DNA of 64,000 nucleotides from Phycisphaeraceae bacterium (GTDB taxonomy: Bacteria; Planctomycetota; Phycisphaerae; Phycisphaerales; UBA1924), in the NCBI GenBank assembly GCA_019636795.1, contig JAHBWW010000006.1, positions 272,404 to 336,403 on the forward strand, read 5' to 3'. Shown piece after piece: positions 53,046 through 61,761 of this stretch; within the stretch, counting starts at the first letter, position 1, and each line of letters begins with the position of its first letter. The translations under genes and the position numbers were made by a program. The notes under the pieces were generated by a model. That model did no database searches, was not told the origin of the DNA, and saw nothing but the letters and a program-made list of their open reading frames with translations.

Positions 53046-53444
53046 ATGTCTGCAACACTGACCATCATCGATCAGGACCTGACGGGGACCGTGGACAGGC
53101 GGTTCGAACTTACGTTCCCCACCGAAAGCATCACGGTGCGGGAACTCATCCGCGAGCGTGTGTATCAGGAGGTCGATGACTACAACCGTTCACAACGCGA
53201 CGGGTTCTTCGAGGGACTGGTCCAGCCGTCTGAGGCCGAGACCGAGCGCAACGGCTTTCGCATCAAGCGCGGCCGCGAGATTCAGTGGAAGCCGCAGTAC
53301 GAGCACGCGATCGACGCCTACGAGCGCAACCGGATCCTCGTACTCGTCAACGACCGCCAGACCGAGTCGCTCGACGAGACCGTGGAGATCGGCCACGGGA
53401 CCGAGGTGACCTTCCTGCGGCTGGTGATGCTGGTGGGTGGGTAA
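53046..53444 (+). CDS. Small beta-grasp (ubiquitin/MoaD-like) protein with C-terminal Gly-Gly
   Basis: A 132-residue protein; GGAGG lies just before ATG 53046. The N-terminus (ATLTIIDQDLTG, DRRFELTFPTESITVREL) gives two strands and a helix (IRERVYQEVDDYN), then an insert of about 50 residues. The C-terminus RILVLVNDRQTESLDETVEI, then GHGTEVTFLRLVMLVGG, has the strand-turn-strand pattern of MoaD, ThiS and ubiquitin-like proteins and stops exactly after Gly-Gly. In those families the terminal Gly is adenylated and conjugated or thiocarboxylated. The gene is 3 nt ahead of a DUF4132 gene. The fold call is from pattern only. Confidence 0.6.
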   Translation: MSATLTIIDQDLTGTVDRRFELTFPTESITVRELIRERVYQEVDDYNRSQRDGFFEGLVQPSEAETERNGFRIKRGREIQWKPQYEHAIDAYERNRILVLVNDRQTESLDETVEIGHGTEVTFLRLVMLVGG

Positions 53445-53447
53445 GCG

Positions 53448-56084
53448 GTGTTCGGGCGAAAGAAGCGCGGCGAAGAGTCGACGTCATCGCGGCATGAGGA
53501 CGCTTTTGCGGCCGCGCCTGAACTCGACGCACTCATTGATCAGATCATCGAGCGCGACCCAGGCGGCTACGCATTTTGGGGGAAGTTTGACGGGCTTCCT
53601 CAAACCATTAAGCTCCGAGAAGCCGATGACGAGACCAGGACCCGAGCACTCGGTTGCATTCTTGCTCGACTTGAGAGACTCGAGGACCGTCCGCAAGAAG
53701 AGTGGGAGTGGTGTCCAAAGGATCCGCCCGCGACCGCGCACCGGTTGTTCTTGATCTACCAGAGGCTGCTCGCAGACCTGTTCAGCCGGAAACTCTCGCT
53801 CACCGAGCCCCAACTGCTCCGCTTTCTTGATATCCGCAATCGCATGTTCCAGGGTGTTCATTGGCACAGCCTGAACGAAGGCGGGGCACTTGCGATGATC
53901 GAGCGTCACGCCAAAGACCACGGTCTCTCGCAGCCGATGGCCCAGATACTCAAGAATATGATGGCGTCATGGGACGGCGAATATCCCGACCATCGCCGGT
54001 GGACGATCCGCGCGCGTGAACTGTTGGGCGTTCAAGTCCCGCTCCTGCTTGAACCTGGCGACGCTTGGTCCGATGCCGCCCTTGCGGAGATCGAACACAG
54101 TGCATCGAGCGAGGCTTGGCGTGACCTCATTTATCACTGCGTCCGGGCGGAAGCGGCGAGCCCGTCGAGCAAGTGGCTCAAACGCGGTGCGGAGTTGCTC
54201 GACCATGTCGGAAGCCACACATTTCAGCGGGCAGTTCTGGCGTGGTTCCCCCTCGTCGACCTGCCTCGCACCCGGCCGCATCCCAATCGGCACACGGCCC
54301 AACAACCCGGCTCCGACCGCCTTATCCCCGACACGCACGCCGTCATCCTCAAGGGGCTCTGCTGGATCGCTGGCACGTTCGATAGCCCCGACCTCGCCCG
54401 CGCGCTGGGCGCTCTTGCGCTCTCGTGCTACAAGAAGGTCCCCGGCATCGGCCCCCGCGCCACCAAGGTCGGCAACGCGGCGATCAACGCTCTGAGCGCC
54501 ATGCCCGGCGAGGCTCCGCTCGGGCAGATCGCGATGCTGCGCGTCAAGGTCAAGTTCGGCTCGGCCCAGAAGATCATCGGCAAGGCTCTCGACACCGCTG
54601 CCCGGCGTGCTGGTGTCTCGCGCGACGACATCGAGGAAATGGCCGTCCCTGGCTACGGGCTCACCGAAGTCGGCGTGCGGCGGGAGGTGATGGGCGACTG
54701 CACCGCCGAACTGCGCATCGTCGACGGCGTCTCGACCCAACTCGTCTTCATCAAGGAGGGCGGCAAGGAGCAGAAGTCCGTCCCCGCCGCGATCAAGGAG
54801 GAATACGCGACCGATCTCAAGGAACTCAAGGCCGTGGCCACGGACATTCAGAAAATGCTCCCTGCGCAGCGCGACCGCATCGACAGCCTGTTCTGCGCCG
54901 GCCGTTCGTGGCCGGTCGGCGTGTGGCGCGAGCGCTACGCCGACCACCCGCTCGTCGGCACCATCGCTCGCCGCATCATCTGGTCGATCGCCGAGGGCGA
55001 CGCGAAGCAAGCCGTCTGCTGGCTCGACGAGGCGGGCGGCTTCGCTACTTCCGACGGCTCGCCATGCGCGATCGCCGATGATGCGACTGTTTCACTCTGG
55101 CACCCGATCGACGTGCCGCTGGTCGAGGTGCAGGCCTGGCGTCGCTTCTTCGAAGAACGCTGCATCCGCCAACCCTTCAAGCAGGCCCACCGCGAGGTGT
55201 ATCTGCTGACCGATGCCGAGCGGGCGACTGGCACTTACTCGAACCGCTTCGCCGCTCACATCGTCCGTCAGCACCAGTTCAACGCGCTATGCCTGGCCCG
55301 CGGCTGGAAGAACCAGCTTCGGCTCATGGTCGACGCCGAGTACCCGCCCGCGCACCGCGTGCTCGCGCACTACGGCATTCGCGCCGAGTTCTGGATCGAG
55401 GGCGTCGGCGAGGAGTACGGCGAGCACACCAACGACGCGGGAGTGTTCCATCATCTGGCCACCGATCAGGTCCGCTTCTACGCCGCCGAGTCGGTGCAGG
55501 TGCGTGCCCACGCCGGCGGCGGCGGCTACACCGAGCGCCGATGGGACGGCGCCACTCCGGGCGAGCCGCTGCCCCTCGACCGGATTCCCCCTCTCGTCCT
55601 CAGCGAGATCATGCGCGATGTCGACCTCTTCGTCGGCGTCGCCAGCATCGGCAACAACCCGGTCTGGCAGGACGGTGGCATTGAGGGCCACCACCACGAC
55701 TACTGGCACTCCTATTCCTTCGGCGAACTCTCTGGCACGGCCGCCTCGCGCCGCGATCTGCTCGAACGCCTCGTGCCCAAACTCCGGATCGCCGCCGCCT
55801 GCACGCTCACCGACCGCTTCCTCGTCGTCCTTGGCAAGAAGCGCACCTATAAGATTCACCTCGGCAGCGGCAACATCCTTATGGAGCCCAACGATCAGTA
55901 CCTGTGCATCGTGCCGAACCAGACCGATTCGAAGTCGACAGCCAATGTCTTCCTCCCCTTCGAAGGCGACCGCACGCTGTCAGTGATTCTGAGCAAGGCT
56001 TTCCTGCTCGCAGCCGACGAACGGATCACCGACCCGACGATCCTGAGCCAGATTGAGTCTGTGGGGCGCGACCGAATCCGGTGA
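53448..56084 (+). CDS. DUF4132 protein (with DUF7737-like C-terminus)
   Basis: An 878-residue cytoplasmic protein starting at GTG 53448, three bases after the beta-grasp gene, so certainly in one operon. The N-terminal 400 residues are helical and HEAT-like. From about residue 450, IQKMLPAQRDRIDSLFCAGR, WPVGVWRERYADHPLVGTIA and RRIIWSI match DUF4132. The C-terminal 90 residues, YKIHLGSGNILMEPNDQYL and FLPFEGDRTLSVILSKAFLL, match the region often annotated DUF7737. No WGR domain is seen. The family includes E. coli MolR and YehF and has no established biochemical function. Confidence 0.85.
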   Translation: MFGRKKRGEESTSSRHEDAFAAAPELDALIDQIIERDPGGYAFWGKFDGLPQTIKLREADDETRTRALGCILARLERLEDRPQEEWEWCPKDPPATAHRLFLIYQRLLADLFSRKLSLTEPQLLRFLDIRNRMFQGVHWHSLNEGGALAMIERHAKDHGLSQPMAQILKNMMASWDGEYPDHRRWTIRARELLGVQVPLLLEPGDAWSDAALAEIEHSASSEAWRDLIYHCVRAEAASPSSKWLKRGAELLDHVGSHTFQRAVLAWFPLVDLPRTRPHPNRHTAQQPGSDRLIPDTHAVILKGLCWIAGTFDSPDLARALGALALSCYKKVPGIGPRATKVGNAAINALSAMPGEAPLGQIAMLRVKVKFGSAQKIIGKALDTAARRAGVSRDDIEEMAVPGYGLTEVGVRREVMGDCTAELRIVDGVSTQLVFIKEGGKEQKSVPAAIKEEYATDLKELKAVATDIQKMLPAQRDRIDSLFCAGRSWPVGVWRERYADHPLVGTIARRIIWSIAEGDAKQAVCWLDEAGGFATSDGSPCAIADDATVSLWHPIDVPLVEVQAWRRFFEERCIRQPFKQAHREVYLLTDAERATGTYSNRFAAHIVRQHQFNALCLARGWKNQLRLMVDAEYPPAHRVLAHYGIRAEFWIEGVGEEYGEHTNDAGVFHHLATDQVRFYAAESVQVRAHAGGGGYTERRWDGATPGEPLPLDRIPPLVLSEIMRDVDLFVGVASIGNNPVWQDGGIEGHHHDYWHSYSFGELSGTAASRRDLLERLVPKLRIAAACTLTDRFLVVLGKKRTYKIHLGSGNILMEPNDQYLCIVPNQTDSKSTANVFLPFEGDRTLSVILSKAFLLAADERITDPTILSQIESVGRDRIR

Positions 56085-56170
56085 CAAACGCACGCCGCGG
56101 AAGCATGTTTCGCCGTCGCCGCGTCCGGGCGGGCGTGGTGCTTGTGCGTGCGGGCCTTGCGTCTGCTGTC

Positions 56171-57982
56171 TCAGCGCACGCCGCACTCTTTTCTGGCTCG
56201 TTTGACGCTGGACTTCGAGAATGGCAGGTTCGGGCCGAAGATGCCCCACGCCGAAGTGGTGCCGATGATGCGCAGGTGTTCGGCTGCCTCGTCCGTGAGG
56301 TTCGCCTGCCAGAGGGCGTAGGCGAACCACGCGCGGGTGCGCGGCGTTTCCATGTCCGGCGCGATGCCCCCTGACCGAAAAGCCTTGTTGTTGGCTTCGC
56401 GGAGTTCCTGCTGCACGCCCACCTGCTGCAGATACTCCGCCAGTGTGGACTCTTTGCTGCGTTCGAGGTCGCAGCCCATCTCGACGTGGGCCTCGGCGAC
56501 GATCGAGTGGACCGATGCCCCGGCGGGCGCTCTGGCCGAGGCCTTGCGGGCAAACTCGAGCATCTTGGCACGCGAACCGCCCCACTTGGGCGCGAGCGTG
56601 TCGAGGAAGAAGGTGTGGGCCGGGCGGAAGAAGGGCGAGCGCCGGATGGCCTGCTTGAATATTTCGTACAAGGCTTCGAGTTCATGCCCCCGGCCCTTGC
56701 CCGCATAGATCAGCCAGGCCCACGCCGTCGGATCATCGGGCCTCAGTTCGGTCGCGCGATGCAGGGACTGCTCGGCCTCGATGAGGCGCGACTCGAACAA
56801 GCCGAAGTTCTTCGGCTGCCAGCCTCCGCCCCGCGCGTCCCAGGCCCGCTTGACGCTGTGAATGCCGCTGACCAGGTGAACCTCAAAAGCATCCGGCGCG
56901 GCCTGAAGCCACGCTTCGAGCCAGACGGGGGGGCGTTGCCAGTCAGCACAGGCTTCCGCGATGAACGCGCGGTCGCCATCGGTGCGGGCAAGGGCGATCG
57001 CGGGCGCGATGATGCCCGGTCCGCGCTTGACAATCTCGTCGCGCAGCCCGCGCGTCAGGATATTGTCCGCTCGACCGTCCGCCGCATAGACCAGACCCGA
57101 CCACCGCATGCGCGTGGCGGGCTCACCCTGCGGATAGTCGAGCATCGACACGTCGGCATCGTCGAGCAGGACCGACGCGATGGCCCGGATGCTCGGACGC
57201 TTGCCGCGCATGTCCGGATCGAGCCGCTCCGCCCAGGCATAGAGCGTCGGAACCGTCGCCGAGTTGACCGGGGAGTCGTGCAGGAGCGTGTCGCCGGGGT
57301 TCTGTTCGCTGCCGTCGACCATCTTTTTGAGTGACGCGTTGAGCACAGCCTGACTGCCGCAGTCGCACACGCCGAGCGAGCAGACCAGCATGCGATCCGC
57401 GCTGCCGCCGCGCGACACCATCGTCAGAGATTCGAGGGTTTTGTGCGCCTTGACGTTCGCTACCGCTCCCTCGCTCGGCCCCCTGAGGCGGAAGGTCCAG
57501 CACGGCTTCCACGCCCACGCACCGCACGCGGCGCAATACGGACGCACACTTTCGCCGACCAGCGTCATGCTCAACACCGCCAGCACCAGCAGAGCCTGCG
57601 CGATCCACGACAGCACCAGCCACACACCCGAGACGGCAAAGGAGCCAAACAGCACCACCCCCTGCTGACGTCGATCGGCCAGAAAGCCGCCCAGCCCGCT
57701 GCCCGGCGACAACACCCCGCGCAGCACGAGGGCCGAAGCAAGCATGAACGCCGCCGTCCCGATCACCGCGAACACAAACGCGCCCCCGCCGCTGCGAAAC
57801 CGGCTGAGCCTGATCGTCTGCACGGCGACAAAGCCAAGAGCAAAGCACAGGACGATCGTCGTGATCGGATTGATGATGCCCCACGGCACCCACGCGGCCG
57901 CAAAGCCGTACACGCCGCCAATCGCGGCGAACCCGGCCAGACCAATCACGCCGAAAACGCCAATCCTCGCCGCATCGCTCAT
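56171..57982 (-). CDS. Membrane protein with large TPR-like domain
   Basis: A 603-residue protein. Four hydrophobic segments lie in the first 160 residues. A Cys motif (PYCAACGAW, later CSLGVCDCG) suggests a zinc-binding turn. The C-terminal half is helical and TPR-like (LIEAEQSLHRATELRPDDPT, AWAWLIYAGKGRGHELEALY). The start at 57982 has AGGAAA upstream; ATG 58000 is an alternative. It is convergent with the DUF4132 gene, 86 nt away. No family recognised. Confidence 0.7.
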   Translation of the reverse strand: MSDAARIGVFGVIGLAGFAAIGGVYGFAAAWVPWGIINPITTIVLCFALGFVAVQTIRLSRFRSGGGAFVFAVIGTAAFMLASALVLRGVLSPGSGLGGFLADRRQQGVVLFGSFAVSGVWLVLSWIAQALLVLAVLSMTLVGESVRPYCAACGAWAWKPCWTFRLRGPSEGAVANVKAHKTLESLTMVSRGGSADRMLVCSLGVCDCGSQAVLNASLKKMVDGSEQNPGDTLLHDSPVNSATVPTLYAWAERLDPDMRGKRPSIRAIASVLLDDADVSMLDYPQGEPATRMRWSGLVYAADGRADNILTRGLRDEIVKRGPGIIAPAIALARTDGDRAFIAEACADWQRPPVWLEAWLQAAPDAFEVHLVSGIHSVKRAWDARGGGWQPKNFGLFESRLIEAEQSLHRATELRPDDPTAWAWLIYAGKGRGHELEALYEIFKQAIRRSPFFRPAHTFFLDTLAPKWGGSRAKMLEFARKASARAPAGASVHSIVAEAHVEMGCDLERSKESTLAEYLQQVGVQQELREANNKAFRSGGIAPDMETPRTRAWFAYALWQANLTDEAAEHLRIIGTTSAWGIFGPNLPFSKSSVKRARKECGVR

Positions 57983-58044
57983 CTGTTTTCCTGTTCCCAT
58001 GGCCGACAAGCATACCAGATTGCGCGCGGATCAATCTTCGCCCT

Positions 58045-58245
58045 TCACACAACCTGGTGCGGTGCAACGCTCTGCTCCCAAGCGACCGTCAAAGCCCATG
58101 GGCTGGCCTTGGTGATTGTCTCTCCGCCCGCTTTTGTGAGCAGCCGGGCAAGGTGGTCAGGTGTGAGCGAGGACAGCGATCGTTGCGCAAACCGGCGGGG
58201 AATGAACGCTGTGGCACCGTCACGACCGACCAAGGCAGCGTTCAA
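58045..58245 (-). CDS. Possible 66-aa hypothetical protein
   Basis: A TTG-started ORF filling the gap between the membrane protein and the Y-family polymerase genes. The peptide reads plausibly (AFIPRRFAQRSLSSLTPDHL, ARLLTKAGGETITKASPW) but lacks a clear ribosome site and matches nothing I know. It may be a decayed gene end. Confidence 0.3.
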   Translation of the reverse strand: MNAALVGRDGATAFIPRRFAQRSLSSLTPDHLARLLTKAGGETITKASPWALTVAWEQSVAPHQVV

Positions 58246-58286
58246 GTGTTAGGTATATGATTGGGCTTGCTGGAGGACGAAAAGCA

Positions 58287-59519
58287 ATGCCCCTGACCAC
58301 GCTCTGGGTTGACATGGACGCCTACTTCGCGTCGGCCGAACAGCATCTGCAGCCTCGACTGCGGGGGCGGCCGATCGGGGTTGTTCCCGTCTTCACGCCA
58401 GCGGGGCGGCCTGCCGAAACGTCCTGCTGCATCGCTGTGTCCTATGCCGCCCGACCCAGTGGCGTCCGGACGGGCACGCTGGTCCATGAAGCACGCCGCC
58501 TGTGTCCCGACATCCGATTCGTCCACGCCCGTCCCGCCGAGTACGTGCGCCTGCACCATGCGATCATCGCTGCGGTCGAAACGGTTCTGCCGGTTGACAA
58601 GGTCTATTCCATCGATGAGTTTGCCTGCCGATTGCTTGGCCGCGAGCGCGATCCCGTTTGCGCTGCCGACCTTGGCCTGGCCATGAAGCGCGCCTTGCGC
58701 GAGCGGTTCAGTGCGGCGCTGAGTTGTTCGATCGGCGTTGCGCCCAACCGGCTGCTCTCGAAGGTTGCTGGTGACCAGCGCAAGCCCGATGGGCTCAACA
58801 TCATCGAGCCCTCGATGCTCCCGCAGTGCCTCTACAGCCTCGATCTCGAAGATTGGCCGGGGATCAGCCGTGGGATGCGCGCTCGCTTCGAATCTCACGG
58901 CGTCACGACGACCGAGCAGATGTATGCGCTGAGCGAAGCGGAGATGACCAGCGTCTTTGGTTCGATTGACGGCAAACGGTGGTGGATGCTGATTCGCGGG
59001 CTTGACCTCCCCGACAAGGCGACCACTCGCCGCACACTCGGCCACCAGCATGTTCTACCGCCCGAAAAGCGGCACCGCGACGCGGCCTACAAGGTCCTCG
59101 TGCGACTCCTGACCAAGGCAGCGCAGCGTCTGCGGCGTGAAGGGTACTGCACCTGTGAACTGGTCTGCGCTGCGCGGCTTCTGCCTCATGGGCAATGGTC
59201 GCGCCGGTCGAGCCTGCCCCCGACCACATCGACGCGCGTGCTCATGGCTGCGATGATTGAGCAGTGGGCCCGCGCTCCTGATGCACGATATCTGGTCATC
59301 GCGACGACGCTCCAGAGGCTGATCCCCATCAACGAATCAACCGCGCCGCTCTTCCCCGCAGAGCAGGCCGATGTACGCCTCGATCGCGCGATTGATCGCA
59401 TCAACACCCGCTACGGCTACGGAGCGGTTCGACCTGCTTCGGCTGATGTGGTCTCCGCACCGATGCGGATTGCTTTTTCCAGTATCCCCGACCTCGACAT
59501 GCCCGACCTGCACGCATGA
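58287..59519 (+). CDS. Y-family DNA polymerase (DinB-like)
   Basis: A 410-residue translesion polymerase. The catalytic motifs are LWVDMDAYFASAEQ near residue 6 (first metal-binding Asp) and KVYSIDEFACRL near residue 112 (Asp-Glu pair). SIGVAPNRLLSKVAGDQRKP is the conserved finger and palm segment, and LEDWPGISRGMRARF the helix-hairpin-helix. GGAGG lies before ATG 58287. The C-terminal beta-clamp motif is not obvious. It is 15 nt upstream of an SRAP gene, so the pair probably works in DNA damage tolerance. No LexA site is evident upstream. Confidence 0.9.
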   Translation: MPLTTLWVDMDAYFASAEQHLQPRLRGRPIGVVPVFTPAGRPAETSCCIAVSYAARPSGVRTGTLVHEARRLCPDIRFVHARPAEYVRLHHAIIAAVETVLPVDKVYSIDEFACRLLGRERDPVCAADLGLAMKRALRERFSAALSCSIGVAPNRLLSKVAGDQRKPDGLNIIEPSMLPQCLYSLDLEDWPGISRGMRARFESHGVTTTEQMYALSEAEMTSVFGSIDGKRWWMLIRGLDLPDKATTRRTLGHQHVLPPEKRHRDAAYKVLVRLLTKAAQRLRREGYCTCELVCAARLLPHGQWSRRSSLPPTTSTRVLMAAMIEQWARAPDARYLVIATTLQRLIPINESTAPLFPAEQADVRLDRAIDRINTRYGYGAVRPASADVVSAPMRIAFSSIPDLDMPDLHA

Positions 59520-59534
59520 CACTACGCTTGAACC

Positions 59535-60236
59535 ATGTGCGGCCGAATCTCGCTCAAGACCCATCCACGCGTCCTGGCCGAACTCTTCGGCGTGGACATC
59601 CCTTTGACGCTCAAGCCGCGCTACAACATCGCGCCCACCCAGCGGACGCTGGTGATCCGAAACCTGAACAGTGTCCGTGAAGCGATGATGGGCCGATGGG
59701 GCTACATCCCGGCTTGGAGAAAGAGTGGCCAGAAAGGTCCCGAGCCCATCAACGCGCGGAGCGAGACCGCAGGCACCAGCCGCCTCTTTGGCGAGCCGCT
59801 GCGGCGACGCCGGTGCATCATCCCCGCCAGCGGCTTCTACGAGTGGCAGGCCATAGAAGGCCAGCGCGCCAAGCGACCATTTCACATCGAGCCCGTGGGA
59901 TCAGACGTGTTTGCACTCGCCGGACTGTGGTCGCGGTGGCAGCCGCATGATGCCGATGCTGTTGAGACGTTCACGATCCTGACGTGTGCGCCCAATGAAG
60001 TCATGAAGCCGATCCACGACCGGATGCCGGTGATTCTGCCCGTGGAGTTGATCGATGCATGGCTCGACCCGGCGATTGATGATGTGTCTGAGGTAGCAAC
60101 CATGCTGCGCCCGGCCTCGCCAGCAGCGATCATGGCGCGCGAAGTATCGACACGAGTCAACAGCCCCAAACACGACGACGAACTGTGCATCAAGCCACGC
60201 CCCGAAACGGACCCGGGCACGAACGCTGCGCCTTGA
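59535..60236 (+). CDS. SRAP-family DNA-protein crosslink protein (YedK/HMCES-like)
   Basis: A 233-residue protein. Cys2 (MCGRISL) is the residue that links to abasic sites in single-stranded DNA after removal of Met. PRYNIAPTQ, MGRWGYIPAW, INARSET, CIIPASGFYEW (catalytic Glu) and HDRMPVIL (catalytic His) are all present, so it should be active. It forms an operon with the Y-family polymerase. Its role would be to shield abasic sites at stalled forks. Confidence 0.95.
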   Translation: MCGRISLKTHPRVLAELFGVDIPLTLKPRYNIAPTQRTLVIRNLNSVREAMMGRWGYIPAWRKSGQKGPEPINARSETAGTSRLFGEPLRRRRCIIPASGFYEWQAIEGQRAKRPFHIEPVGSDVFALAGLWSRWQPHDADAVETFTILTCAPNEVMKPIHDRMPVILPVELIDAWLDPAIDDVSEVATMLRPASPAAIMAREVSTRVNSPKHDDELCIKPRPETDPGTNAAP

Positions 60237-60390
60237 TGAAGCCAGTCGCGGGCTGTTTATCGCACGCACCTGAAGCAGCGCTGACCACGCCGACCCCAGC
60301 ACACCCAGGCACACCCCGGCACCGCGCCGTGGTGTGCTGTTCAACGCTCTTCACTTCACTTTTCTTCACGTCACTTCATCTCACTTTTTT

Positions 60391-60891
60391 TCACGTCGCG
60401 TCGGTCTCGCCCGCCTGATCCTCCAGCCTTCTCTTCGTCTCAATCCAGTCATTCGAGCCGTTGAAGAACGCATCCATCGCCGCGTCGATCGGCAGCGGTC
60501 TGATCGGCACGTTGATGCGCGTGCGGGCACTGGGCGTCAAGCCAAACTCCGCTTCGAGCCTTGACAGCGCCAGCGACAGCTTGTTGACGATGGCCACCTC
60601 CGGAAACTGCGCAAAGCACTTGATGTTGCCGTTGCCGTCCTTGAGCGGGTACGTCGTGCCGTGCCGATTGACAAACATCGCAGCACGCACCCACTGCACC
60701 CACAGCGTGCAGTAACGCGCCAGCGCCATGCCGTCGATCGCAGTAAGCACGCCCATCTCGTCGACATCCAGCACGCCACGCAGCACATCCTGCTGCGCCT
60801 TGGGATGCGTGCGCCAGTTGCGCGGGCTGGGCCGCAGATCGCTGGCCCGCACCCGCCGCAGCTCCCGAACCCGATCACGAATCGTCGTCAT
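60391..60891 (-). CDS. Phage remnant: ParB-like N-terminus joined to P27-type terminase small subunit
   Basis: A 166-residue protein. AAGGAG precedes ATG 60891. The first 50 residues (LRRVRASDLRPSPRNWRTHP, KAQQDVLRGVLDVDEMG) look like the start of ParB-like phage DNA methylase proteins. The rest (MALARYCTLWVQWVRAAMFV and ALSRLEAEFGLTPSARTRIN) is a P27-family terminase small subunit. The junction suggests an internal deletion that fused two phage genes. The frame is open. No other packaging gene is nearby; the only large subunit lies 48 kb away. Confidence 0.72.
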   Translation of the reverse strand: MTTIRDRVRELRRVRASDLRPSPRNWRTHPKAQQDVLRGVLDVDEMGVLTAIDGMALARYCTLWVQWVRAAMFVNRHGTTYPLKDGNGNIKCFAQFPEVAIVNKLSLALSRLEAEFGLTPSARTRINVPIRPLPIDAAMDAFFNGSNDWIETKRRLEDQAGETDAT

Positions 60892-61171
60892 TGAACGTCT
60901 CCTTGTGCGAATCCATCCACACGAACCAACCCCCCCCCGGGGGGGCGTATACAAAACCCTGAACGAAAAATGCGTGGCACCACGCGTTGGTATCCAAACA
61001 ACCAGAAATGTTTCTGACCCCCTCTGGCATAGAGCATGCTCTACCAATGGAAAGAAAACTGGAACCGCTCGCCGGAGGAACCGGCGAACGGTGGCACGGC
61101 GAGCAACGGGTGCACGCGATGGGTGCCACCAGCTGGTGCCGCCAGCCCTGCAACTTGGTATCCTGACCCCG
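60892..61171. other. Intergenic region with a C9-G7 palindromic run
   Basis: No gene is seen. Nine C (60930-60938) are directly followed by seven G (60939-60945), giving a perfect GC hairpin or slippage site. The stretch 61060-61100 has repeated CGCCGGAGGAACCGGCGAACGG-like inverted segments. The region must hold the promoters of the divergent TerS remnant and ECF sigma genes. Confidence 0.5.
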
Positions 61172-61750
61172 ATGGAGGCCGAAGACGCCACGATCCTGAT
61201 GAATGCCGCTGCCCAGGGCGACCACTGCGCTGCGGATCGGTTGCTCCCGTTGGTGTATGACCAGCTTCGGCGTGCGGCCCAGCAACGCATGGCTGGCGAA
61301 GGCGGCAGGCACACGCTCTCGGCGACCGCCCTCGTGCACGAAGCCTATTTGAATCTTGCCGGGCCGCGTCAGGTCGCGTGGGCGGGGCGGGCCCACTACT
61401 ACGCCGCTGCGGCAGAGGCCATGCGGCGGATTCTGATCGACCATGCCCGTGCCAAGGCAGCGGGGATCCGCGGGGGTCCGGAGGCCCGCCGGGCGGCGGT
61501 CAGCCTCGCGGCGCTGCCCGATCCGAGTTCCGAGACAGAATCTTGCGGATTCCTGATCCTCAATGACGCGATCGTCCGCTTGGAGGGGGTGGACCCCAAG
61601 GCTGCGGCCGTCGTACGGCTCCGCTACTTCGCGGGGCTGAGCATCGAGCAGACCGCTTCGGCCCTGGGCGTCTCGACCCCGACGGTGAAGCGAACCTGGG
61701 CGTTCGCGCGGGGCTGGCTGAAGGAAGCGATCGAGTCAGAGCGAGTCTGA
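61172..61750 (+). CDS. ECF sigma factor, kinase-linked planctomycete type
   Basis: A 192-residue sigma factor. Region 2: ADRLLPLVYDQLRRAAQQRM, LSATALVHEAYLNLAG and AMRRILIDHARAKAA. Region 4: DPKAAAVVRLRYFAGLSIEQ, then TASALGVSTPTVKRTWAFA. This subtype is typically encoded directly before Ser/Thr kinases in planctomycetes, as here (11 nt to the next ATG). There is no anti-sigma gene; the kinase may control it by phosphorylation. The start is ATG 61172. Confidence 0.92.
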   Translation: MEAEDATILMNAAAQGDHCAADRLLPLVYDQLRRAAQQRMAGEGGRHTLSATALVHEAYLNLAGPRQVAWAGRAHYYAAAAEAMRRILIDHARAKAAGIRGGPEARRAAVSLAALPDPSSETESCGFLILNDAIVRLEGVDPKAAAVVRLRYFAGLSIEQTASALGVSTPTVKRTWAFARGWLKEAIESERV

Positions 61751-61761
61751 CGGAGGACGAC

